DNA from: Paralichthys olivaceus | Lineage: Eukaryota > Chordata > Actinopteri > Pleuronectiformes > Paralichthyidae | NCBI RefSeq assembly: GCF_024713975.1 | Contig: NC_091110.1 | Location: forward strand, 1,054,001-1,118,000 | Reading direction: 5' to 3' | Length of the DNA stretch: 64,000 bases | Shown: positions 1 through 12,300 of the stretch, one piece after another | Layout: each line of letters begins with the position of its first letter | Numbering within the stretch: position 1 is the first letter of the stretch | Notes under the pieces: generated by a model | The model's input: only the letters and a program-made list of their open reading frames with translations | Database searches by the model: none | What the model was told of the DNA's origin: nothing | Made by a program: the position numbers and the translations under genes

Positions 1-233
1 TGGCATTTCCCAAGATTTTGTCACAAATCACACCAAAATGTCATGTTCAATCCGAAATGGCCTGATAAGTAGACCTAACATAAATGACAGAATACATCTT
101 TGGGAAAAATGCATTTAACATTTTAGTTGGCTTCAATGCCTATTCCACTAACCCGGAGGAGGTGGGACTTAGGACCAATACTAAGTATCATGTTGTCCAT
201 CTTTGTATACAGTCTATGACTGGGATGCATTAC

Positions 234-359
234 CTTTGAGTGTCTGGAAAGGTTGAACAGCCATTTGATAAAGCGGGCATAATCTGTGCTTATCATCTCA
301 GATGTCAGCATACCCACAGCTTGGGCTCCATGGCTCCGAAACTCACTCTTTTCCACCAT
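234..359 (-). CDS. ncapd3: ncapd3 coding exon 10 (last one inside the window)
   Basis: Residues 358-399. It begins MVEKSEFRSHGAQAV and ends LFNLSRHSK before a GTAATG donor. The open frame runs on into the intron, so its apparent C terminus there is not real. The next exon was not found in 1-233 and presumably lies left of the window. Confidence 0.92.
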
Positions 360-3300
360 CTAAACATCCACAGCAGAAAAAGGCTATGCAGATGCATCAG
401 CTAATAACAATCTAACAGCAAACTATTCGAGCAATACATTCATCACGTTTGATGTGATGTCCTCATAACTTTAAAACAGAAATAGCTGAGATTGGCTCTG
501 AACTTTACAGTAATAAATGCAAGCGTGTATTTGCTGGATGATTCACCTGGAAGCAGATATGCTGCAGGAGGATATGCAGGAAAGGTAACGCCAGCTGTTT
601 TAGCTCATCCACAAGATGACTGAAAAGACATAAATTATGTGCAAAGTAATATATACATTTTTGACATGTCTGCAGTTTAACGGTCCAACATACACTAAAT
701 AGTTAACAAAGACCAAGTGAAGCATTGGCTTTTTATATACTATCCATACAGATTTCCACATATCCATATGGACATGGGACTAGTTCATGTCACCATTTTC
801 ACATGCTCAGGATAATTGTAATGTGTGATGCAACTAATTAGATACAGACAGGCAGTTACCATTAAGAAATCATGTACTGGTGGCTTTATAAAAAAACAGT
901 GATACATTATTTTAGAATTTAACATTAAAACAAATTTTTAGCATGCCTCAGATTTTGATGTGACAGACTGATACTCATAAAATATACATTTTGTAAAGCT
1001 AAAGAATCCCAAAACATAATTACCTCCATTTAGCAATGTTTTGACAGGTCCTCATCGTGACTCATGAAATATTTTTCAGTCAAGCCTGCCATTTTAAAGT
1101 TATGTATTGACCCACACTTAATCACATAGCAATAAATCAGCTGATGTGGATACATGAACCAAGAAAATTATAACTTTATGCCACAATGCATCACTTGGTT
1201 AAAATATCAACAAAATTACTATATACAACGTAGATAAGTAATTTAAGTGTTTGGTTTAACATTTGATCAAATCACAGCTGTTTACCAAACAAAATGTATG
1301 GCAAGGTCGCGGGTGTAGAGGATGGCCTGGCTGAGTACGAGGAGGGAGGGCTTGCCTCTGTTGCCTTTATTCATCATCAGAATCACGTAGAGAAGGCAGT
1401 GGAAAACCCTCCGCAAGGACTGTAAAACAGTTTAGATTAGAAACATTAGAAACACATTTGTTAGAACACATTGATATCTGTCATGCCTCATTTTTTACCA
1501 GAATGGGAAAGTCAGTAGATTGCCATTTTGAGTAAGTATACTAGTATTTTATTTCATATGAAATGTTTTTTTTTTTTTTCATGTTTTATATTTTATTTGT
1601 CTTCACTTCTAGAGCATTTGTGGCATCAATAATTGGGATTTCGATCCCTGTCTCCCCCATTCTGCATGCCAAAGTGTATTCAGGCAATATTTCTCAATTT
1701 GCTTTTCGAAAAAATGCTGCACATGGTCTCTCTCTCTCTCCCTCTCTCCCTCCCTCCCTCTCCCTCATTCTCTCTGGGATCCAGCTGCAGCAAAACAACA
1801 GCAGTGGTTGGAGAGGCCTTGAAAACCATCTCTGGCCACAAGAAAGCTGAGTCCCAGGCTGCAGGGGGATCAGAAATAAGGCAAAAATTGTCTGAACATG
1901 TTCTTCAACAGGTTTGATCAGTCACCTGCCCCTTCCACCATCATGCTAGCCCAGCTGCACCCCCTAACAGCTCTCCCTGTACACTACACCACTCCCTCCT
2001 CCTCTATCCACCACATCGCCCCACTGCTCCAATCTGTCTATCACAACAAACTAGGTGAGAAAAGAGCTTATGGAAATTGTCTTCAAATTGAGCCTGGTGC
2101 TGGGGAGTGTACCACAGCTCTGGAAGACCTCCCGCGTGGTACTGGCAAAGCCTCACGTACCCAAAAGACCTCAGCAGCTACAGGGACTTAAATCCAACCT
2201 GATAAAGATCTCCGCCTCCTGGTTAGACAACTGATGGACCAATCAGCATGGCATCAGGGTGGATGACGCCTGCATCTACCTATAACAAAGAGCTCTTTCT
2301 CATTTGGAGAAGCCTGGGAGTACTGTGAGAATCAATGTTCTTTGATTTTTTTCAGTGCTTTCAACACCATTTAACCGGCACTTCTGGGGGACAAACTGGA
2401 GCATGCTGGAGTGGACCTCTACCTCACATCCTGGATATTGGACTACCTGACCAACAAACTCCAGTCAAGATGTACGAGGGCCTCACAGGGAACTGTTAAG
2501 GGTCAGTTCCTCTTCACCCTCTACACTGCAGACATCATCTACAATACACCATCCTGTCACCTGCAGAGGTTCTCTGATGACTCTGCGATTGTTGGCCTTA
2601 TCATTGACAAGGACGACAGGGAATACAGAGGATATGGTGGCAGCTGATCATGGACTATGATTCCAACAAGAATGATTGATTGATGCCTACTAACATATTC
2701 CACCATTAATGTCAATAAAATATGGGTTATAAAATATATTGATTGATTTGATTTATTGATTCTATGTTGAACTCGCTTTGAAGTACATGCATCAGGGAAA
2801 ATCAATATATGCACGGATGTTCTAATTTCCTGTTTTGTCATCATGTTGGTTCATCTGTGGTCATGGGTTGTTTTGAGCCCTGTTGCAGTACTTACTCTGG
2901 TCTCTGTTCTTTAACATCAAAATCCCCTTTGTTAACAATTAACAATGTAAGAATTTTTGTCATATAAAACAAGGGCAAAGTTCTTTCTAAAAGCCAATGG
3001 AATCACAAAACTTTGCTTGGCCTGAACTTGCCCTGTATATCTTGCTTTTCATCCATGTCTTTGTGAATGGCAGGTGATTTCTGTGTCACTACAAAAGTTT
3101 ATTAGATTGCAGTCACACCAGAGCAGGTGGAACAAAAGTTTCCTATTTTTGCAGCTTGAATTTGGTATTTAGTGAGATATGTTGAAATAAAAATCAAACA
3201 AATTTGCAAGTTGTGGCGCCACTATGATTTAGTATTAGATTTTACTTCTCTCTGGTTTCCGTGTTTTGGTGAGCAGAGCAGCTCCAGGCCATAGAAAGCC

Positions 3301-6300
3301 ATCTCAGGAACACTTCTCAGCTTGGTGATATCTCTGTGTAGAAATAACACAATTACCATCTCCTCTTTCATGTCCTAGATATATTCTTTAACATGACAGA
3401 GCAAGATGTAAGGAGACTTACTGTACAACAGCAAAGTCAAAATGTCCAATGACCGGCTCAAAGTAAAGCAGCTTACTGAAGATCTGCAAAGGAAATCGAC
3501 AATGGGTTTTTTTCCTATCTTTATTCAAGACTATGTTCTTTCAGTTTGGTTGTTGATTGTTTTCACATTCAGATTTTGTAAGCATTTCATCTGTAAGAGT
3601 CCCAAACAGGTAGTTACTATATCCAGGTTTATACAATCCCACCCTCCACAACTTTATTACCTGTACAGCACTTCCCTTCATTCAAAACTTTTGGAATAAC
3701 AACAAAAAAGCTGTGGAGGGTGGGAGTACGTGGCCATGGTTAAAGTAACCACCCAAGCAGGAACACCCACGAAGAGAGTAAAACAATTTCATTTGTCAAC
3801 ACTACACCTGCTATTCTACTGCTTAGGGAATTTTAACAGAGTTGTTACACAAAAAAGATTTGAAAAAGGAAAAGCATGATTTTGAATGAAATAATTACAT
3901 ATCCAAACATGAAATCCATTAAGTCCTGCTCTCAAACCGAAAGACCACACTCTTGAATAAAGATAAAAAAAATAAAAAAAACACTTGTATGAAGTGAGGG
4001 TAATAGTGGACCTATCGTTACCTGTGTGCAGTTGCTGGCACTTTGTGGTCTGTCTTTGAGTGGAAATGTCTGCAGGAATCTGAGGAGGCTTTGAACGAGA
4101 AGATATACAGCATCTCTGATCTTCAACAAGTCCATACCAGAGAAATAACGCTCTTCTTCCTCCTCCTCCTCATCCACCTCCATCTGAGGATAAAAATAAG
4201 CACCATCATTTCCAAACATTTAATTTAATTATAATACATATCATACATTTGGTACATCTGTGCAAGATACAGCAATGAAACAGCTAATCCATAACCTAAA
4301 AGATAGAAAGAAAGTAACTAACATCATGGCACAATATCTAGAAAATCTTCAGATAGATTAAAATCAAAGCAAAAACGTCAACGTGCAAGAAGAAACTATA
4401 TGTGAGAGTATAAAGTTTCAAAAGTAGCGTCATCACATCATATAATGGTCTCATTGGTTTGAGTAGTTTCTGTCAGAGGTTCATACCTCTTGAGTGCCTT
4501 TTTGCTGCAGTTTGGAACGTTTGCCGTCTGCCTGAGAAGTCTTAAGGCCATCCCTCTTGCGCTTTTTTCCAGAGTCATGAGGCCAGCAGTGAGAGCTCAA
4601 GTCAGAACATGTGTCCAATAAAACCTCATGGAAAACTTTGTTGGCGATGCTCCCTGGAAGCAATAAACACAAATAGGAAGTCAAATAGAAAAACAGCCCA
4701 GAAACACACACAGAACATACAATTGTACAGCACTATGAAAACATAAAGGAATACTTTTTGTGTATTCAATAAATCACAATCCATTACTTGCCTATAGGGC
4801 TATATAAATACAACCATTTACCATTTATCGAAGTATCTATCTGTTGAAGTTTAACTTTTTGATTTTTCAGTCCTATGAAGCTGGTTCACTTTTTTACCAG
4901 AAGAAATCTCTGTGACAACTGTTAATCTGTTCCAAAGCATTTTACAATTGTGATAACAAATCAAAACTCGTCAACAAATATGATACTATGGGTAAATAAC
5001 ACAAGCACATCTGCAGGAAAGATTTGCAGGTTATACTGGATTTATTCCAAAGAAAAACTATTTTCAAACAAATTTTACCTTGTTACCAAATTAATAATTA
5101 AATAAACTAGGGCTGTGAATCAGCACTGTGCAGGCCCAAGCACTTGCAAACTCTTAACCTGATGCCGGCGTGGGGGAGGGCAGACCCAAACCCTGAGAAA
5201 CGGCTCCGTGTTGTGTGCATTTTGAGCACCCCGGAAAAAAAACGCTTCACTTTCTTTTTTGTCATGCCAAACATTACCAATCACGCATCACAGTCTACGC
5301 ATTCAAGTGACGAGCATAGGGTGAACATTTTATGTAAATCAAAATTTAAGTTGTAAAACAAGACTTTTTTTCTAGCCATTAGGTGGCAATATCACTACAT
5401 ACAGACTAATAGATTCCTTCAGGCCTGGACCCTGCATACACCCCTCTCCGGAAACGAGTTCCCATTACGACCCGGACTGTTACCACATGGCCGGAAGATG
5501 CCTCCCATCAGCTACAGGACTGCTTCAAGAAAACCGACTGGGAGGTTTTTGCACACCAGAACCTGGAGAACCACAATACAGCAGTCGTGGATTACATCAG
5601 GTTCTGCACGGACAATGTCACCAGGAACAGACGTATGAGGATTTATCCCAACAGAAAGCCCTGGATGACTAAGGAGGTTCAGAGCCTTTTGAAAGCCAGG
5701 AACACTTCTTTCAGGTTGGGGAATACGGCACTCTACAGTGCTGCTAGAGCCAACCTGAAAAGAGGCATCTGTGAGGCCAAGGCAACATACAGAAGGAGGA
5801 TAGAGGACGAGCTCAGGAGCAACAACACCAAGCAGGTGTGGAAGGGTGTCCAGCACATCAGCAGCTACAGATCCAGAAACTACCCGCCCCCTGGAGGGAG
5901 ACCCTTCACTGGCAGAGGAGCTGAAAGTCTTCTTTGGCCGCTTCGAGGTGACACCAACAGCAGCTCCATCACAGCCGCCTGTCCACAGCAGCCTCACAAT
6001 CATGGTAGAGGAGTGTGAGATGGGGCAGGTGATGAGGAAGGTGAACCCAAGGAAGGCTGCAGGACCCGACGGTGTGACGGGACGGGTGCTGAAAGACTGT
6101 GCGGATCAACTGGCTGGAATCTTCACCAGGATTTTTAACCAGTCTGTGTCTCAGGCCATTGTCCCATCCTGCCTTAAGTCCTCTACCATTGTACCATTGT
6201 ACAGCCTGAACACCAGCTCACCACAAGGTGGTGTGCTTAGCTCATTCCTCTACACCCTCTACACCCTCTACACATATGACTGTGTCTCCACCAACCTCAG

Positions 6301-9300
6301 CAACAAGATCGTGAAGTTTGCAGATGACACAACCATGGCCGGACTCATCTCGGGCGAGAAGAGTGAGCTGGCATATAGGGGCGAGAAGGGTGAGCTGGCA
6401 TATAGGGACGAGGAGGAGCGGCTGTCAGAGTGGTGCAAAGTCAACAATCTGCTCCTCAACACCACCAAAACTGGTTATTGACTTTGGAAAAAACAAAACC
6501 GACATCCATCATCAGCGGGGCCTGTGTGGAGAGGGTCCCGGTGTTCAGGTTTCTCGACATGGAGTTGGAGAGCGACCTTACCTGGAGTACCAACACCAAG
6601 GAGCTGCTGAAGAAGGTGCAACAGAGACTGTATTTTCTGTGAATCCTCAGGAAGAATTGTCTCCCCCAAGATTTGCTCCTGGCCTTCTATCACTGCTCCA
6701 TAGAGAGGGTGCTCACGTATGGACTGTGTGTATGGTACGGCAGTAGAACATCCTCAGAGAAGAAGGCGCTCCACAGGGTCGTTAGGGCAGCAGAGATGAC
6801 AATAGGTTGCCCCCTCCCCCCCGGAGCAGATTTACATCTCCAGATGCCGCAGGAAAGCAATGGACATCTCAAAAGACTCTTCACACCCCGGTCATTGTCC
6901 CTTCCAGCTCTTGCCCTCAGGCAGGAGATACAGAGCAATGAAAACCAGGACAAATCGCCTAAAAGACAGTTTTTATCCCAAAGCCATCATGGCCTTGGAC
7001 TCCAAGGTGCAATAAAAATTAAAAATAAATAAACTGTCCTTGGCCATACCCCCTAATTTGCAATCTGTGTATATACATATATATTTATTACCAGTACAAT
7101 TCTGTTTCATCAATACAACTCTGTCTATATTCTATTCTTTTTTTGTTTTAACTTTAAATGAGTCAAGCACCTTTTAATTTTGTTGTAACATTTACAGTGA
7201 CAATGACAATAAAGACTTATCTTATCATGTGACCGAATTTTAGTGCCGATTGGACAATGCACAGATGAGTTATGATAAATCCCTCTTTTTGGCGAATCAT
7301 CAAACTTTGACGCCATGCCACAGTCAGACCGTGTGACGCACACTGAAAAAATAAATTTTCATCTGACCACATGTGTACCGATTTTCGTGTAGATAGTGAA
7401 CAAGTGAAAGCAAACTCAGGGGCTGCATTCTAGGTGGAGTTCACATCAGTTTCAATAGGGCCTTCACACTGTCAGTGCTTGGGCCCTAATAATAATAATC
7501 ATTTTAATAGGGCCTTCACACATAAATCACACAACATCGTGCTCAGCAGGATGATGTATATGCAAATGCTCATGCAGATTGGTTGTGTTACAGTCTTTTG
7601 CTGCACTACACATTTGCAAAGAGTTACTTACCCCAGTACATAGGTGCACATAAGCACACACAGGCACAGATATTTAATCAATCAATAGTTGTTGGCTGGA
7701 CTGACATTACAGCATATCACCCAACCCAATTCTTAAGCAATGATTTTGGGGGCATTTGGGAGATTTAGGGGCAGCCATTACAAAGGCTGACAAGCTGACT
7801 TAGTCTAGAATTTCTAGATTTCTCAGATTTTTTTCACCTGGGATTCCCAGCAGCAGCAGGTAGAGTGAGGCAGCGTGCAGGCTGCTGACTCTCTGTTGGG
7901 TATCTGCCACTTTGTCTTTTCCTGTTAGGACAAAGAAGGACAGCACAGCCACCAGAGTCTTGACTGACAGCCCGTTCTCCACCAGAATCACCCAGAAATT
8001 CTGCAATGCAACATGAGATTAATTCAGCATTTAAAGTTGGTACCACATACTGTAAGAACCCTCATAGAAAATGCATCTTCTAAAAAGTCAAGCCAAGATA
8101 GCTAAAATCAAAATGATCATGTGGGAAAAAAACAGCAAAGTGTGTTGTAGTCAGTTTTTATGTGTCACTGTAGGAACATATTGTGATTGTACACACTGTA
8201 CATGAGAAATCAGGCAGGTACTGAAATGTTCCAATCAAGAGAGTCTCAAGCAGGAAGGGCTGTCGGGTTCCCAAAGCTTCTCTAGTTCTCTGGCTAGTAG
8301 TAGCTTTCCTACCAATAGTAGCAGAGCTGCTAGGATCTGCTACACTCTAATTAGATTAAATGTGTCTAGAAACGCTGACATCTTGGCTGGACTTTGAGAA
8401 ATTTGGGGGTTGGCTTCTGTCCATCTTTGTTTTTAGAGGGATTTTGAACTTGTAAGAAAATTTTGGCAAGAATGTTGATATTGGAAAGAACAAAAGACTT
8501 GTCAACCTATCTGTCCTCTGCTCTTCTTTGTATGTGAGGCCAGGAAAGAAGACACGCACAATAAAACAATTAAGACTCACAATGAGAATTTGGGGTTTCT
8601 CTGGTTTTAAACATTTTGGACAAGAGTAGAGCACAGTTAAATAAAGTAAAATAGGTCTTGTCTTTTTTTTTTTTTTTTAACGAAGAATTGAAACATATAT
8701 CTTTAAATCACAAGCACAATCCCTCCCCTAACAGTAAAAATGCTGAACTGCCTGTATAACCCAGTAAATGAGCCACACATTTGAGCGCTGTGGGACAGAA
8801 GACAGATCAGTTTTACCTGTGAAGTGCCAACTCTGCTGACAGATTGCCAGTCAGCAGCATAGGTCAGTAAACATTCATAGAGGTTTCGGAAGGCCTCATC
8901 TCCACTGGCTGTCAGTTGTTCTTCTATGGTGTCATCGAGTGGTTTTCTCTCTATGAATTCTGAGTCCCAAACTGCATCCACCCAGGCTGAAATTTAAAAA
9001 AGTTATCAATTAATTCCAGTTACTGTTGATTAAGTCATCAATTATCAATCAATTACCTATGGGAATTCAACACTATAAGAGACAAGATGTCATCATGATG
9101 AATAAGATAAGAGGAATTAGATGGATGCTAATACTTGTTTTTATGACAACTGAAGGCTGAAGAGGGTGAGGTGAGGGGTATTCAGCTGCAACATGCAACT
9201 GTACCACTAGATGTCACTAAATTCTACACACTGTACCATCAAATTGACTGCAAAAACTATAAAAACTGACTGCATCTATATAGCGCATATGTAGTTTTTA

Positions 9301-12300
9301 CGGCCACTAAAAGCACCTTACAGAACAAGTCACTTTCACCCATTCATAGAGCAGATATTTTTTGTCATTTTCACAGCTTTCCGAGGGAATTATGCATGGA
9401 TGAAGATGGAAACTAGAATAAGCATGTTGAACCAAATTTGAAGATATTCTCTCTGAGATATCACATACAATAAAAACATAACATACTTTGTTAGGCCATT
9501 TTAACCTTGACCTTTGGCTACTAAAATCAAGTGAGTTAACCCTTAAAGCCTGAGGTGGAGCTAGGGCTGGATGATATGGGAAAAAAATGTTATGATCATT
9601 TTTTTTCACATCAGTCTATATCGATATTGCGGCAGCGGAAGGGGCCATGTAGCACACTACAATCCCATTCAAGATATACTGCCACACTACAACATGGCCG
9701 CCGATGCACATGATACAACTCCCAGATGCCTCACCACTCACCCAGGTGTAGGTGCTTAAGCCATCTAATTGAGGCAGGACTGGAGAGCTGCAGAGAAGAG
9801 GAGCAAAGGGGCAGACAGCACGTAGCTGGAAGGAGCTCAGAGAAAAAATTAGACTGGAGAACTACATGAAGTACAGAACCAGACCGAGAACTATTCAGAG
9901 AAAGAAGACCCTGTACATTCTTGTGGACATTCTTAGTTTAGTTTTTTTCTAATGCTGTTCAGTTTAAGGAACAGTATTTAGTTATTGATCGATGATGTCA
10001 GATCATGAGTCCAGATTGTTCTGGTCACTTTAACTCTGATGACCTGACGTCACATTACGTCTCGTGGTGTGTAGCAGGTTTAAACATGTATCTAATTAAC
10101 TCTGGAATGAATCAAAAAAACACAAAATGAATGTCCTGTATGTGTCCTAATAAATTGTGATGGTATTTATTGTTTAAGTGTAAAGTGGCTGTTCGTGTTG
10201 TCTGTCAAAACATGGATGGGACGAGTACTATCAACGTTATACCAACCTGTCTTAAATTTCTATCAAGGATAAGTTATATTGAGATAATTATCGCCATCCT
10301 TACTATAATTGCTGCCCTAGGTGCAGCACACAAGTCTAAACTGAATGAATGTTAAATCAGTGTAGAGAGTACTGACCACTGTCATAGACTTACTGTCGCA
10401 GTCTGATTTTTTAAATGAAAACCATATTTGTAAATTACAGCTACTTGTAAAAACAGTAACAGTCTACAATACTTTTAAAGCAACATCTTCTGTCCTTAAC
10501 GCTCCACAAAAAAATAAAAAAAAAACTATTTACAGGGGGGGAAAAAAACACAGACCTCAGAGAGAGCAACATGTGAGGGATACCACTCCCGGGATGGACA
10601 TGAGTGCAATAGATGCGGCGTCTAACCACATCAACAAAATAACAGTATTTATGGATGAGAAGAAACAGTTTGTAACATAATGGAAAAGTGTGTTTAATGT
10701 TCAAAGTATTTATACATGAGAAAATGTCTGATAGAAATGTAGGAAGCAGAAATTACAATTAATTAATTTTTATAATTAATGAATTGAGATGGTATTGTCA
10801 GTAATGTAAAGTATGTGAGTATTGTATGTCCAGCCGTCTTGTAATCACAGTCCACAATCAGCTGCAGGATCCACCACCACGATCAGTGTTTCCCGCAGAA
10901 AATTAGTCAGGCAAGGTGGTGAGCAAGGGGGAGGGGGCGTGTAGTTCCCACGGCGACGACAGGCATGCTATCCGGTTGTAGGATTTAGCTTCTTTCCCGA
11001 TAAAAAAAAAGAAATGTTGGCCTTGCCACGCAGTTACAGCAGATGATAGATGGCTTAACATATTTAACCTACAGATGCCGCTATTCCGCCTCATTGCGAT
11101 GCGGCCTTATTTTAACCTACTGTCTATGCATGCGGGGATGCGGAATATTTATTTATTTATTTATTTTCGGGGGGACGTAGTCAAGGCGGGGGGCCATTGT
11201 TGTCAAGGCGACTGCCTTAACTATAAAGCGCTGCGGGAAACCCTGATGATACACATCCCATCATCATGATCGACTACCACTATCAGGATCATCCCCTCAC
11301 CACACCAGACCATTCCAAGACAGACAATGTTACTATAGATAAAACATGAAACATCTATAGGGCTTAAACTATTTGACTAAATCAATTACTGAAAATAATT
11401 TCTTTGTCTCAAAGCTTTGTTTAATACATATACTGCCAGAGATATCTGCAGATGGGCTCTCATACTGCTCAGTGGCCACTGTGTTTCACTGTGTTTCCCA
11501 GTGGCCACACAAGCTAAAGTTTCCCAGTGTGAACAGTTTGCCCATTTACTAAAGCATAGTGGGCTGTTTACTGTTTTTTTAAGTGATTACACCTGTATAA
11601 TTAAAAATAATCTTCAATATTGTGTTTAGTATCAGCGTTGTTAGTTCACAGCTTCCTTTTGTCCTGAATTAACTGGACTCATCACCTGTATGTGTGCTTC
11701 TGTGCTGACGTAACAAACTGCGGTGGATCAACACAAAAGTATTTATTATCCGATTGCTTGATTAATGGATGGAATAATCTATATAATACTCAATACTTGA
11801 AAACACATGAACACAACAAAGTCGAAAGGAAGTCTTCACAATTCAGGGAACAGGACCTTCAGAGGAGCAGGTGAATGAAGAGCAGGTGAATGAAAAGCAG
11901 GTGAAAGAAATTACTTTATGCTAACTTTGTTACTACAGGGTTCTTGCCCCATTTTAAAAGTCAAATTTAATGCTTTTTATGGCCTCAATTAATTTAATTT
12001 AATTTATCTGATAAATGTAGACACATTTTTCTGATAAAAGAGGTCATGAGGACATTAGAAGACATTTTTAGGGTTCGAGACTGCAGGTCCAGAAACATAT
12101 TGTTTTTACTGCGGCTTGTTATTATTATTAGGTTTCGAGCCTGCAGGGCTAAAACCCTATTGTTTTTGCTGCAGTTTGTTATAATTCTAATTTGGTGTCT
12201 GCTGCCTCTGCGCGAATTCCTGTGAGTTTTGAATTTTACAGAATTGATGTGCATCAACTTTCTGTCAAACATGATCTGAATCAACCCCATCGTGGCGCTG

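Noticed and set aside
10884..11245. 8-bp duplication for the CAGTGTTTCCCGCAG element
   Set aside because: The flanking octamers ACCACGAT and ATGATACA do not match, so the hAT assignment rests on termini only.
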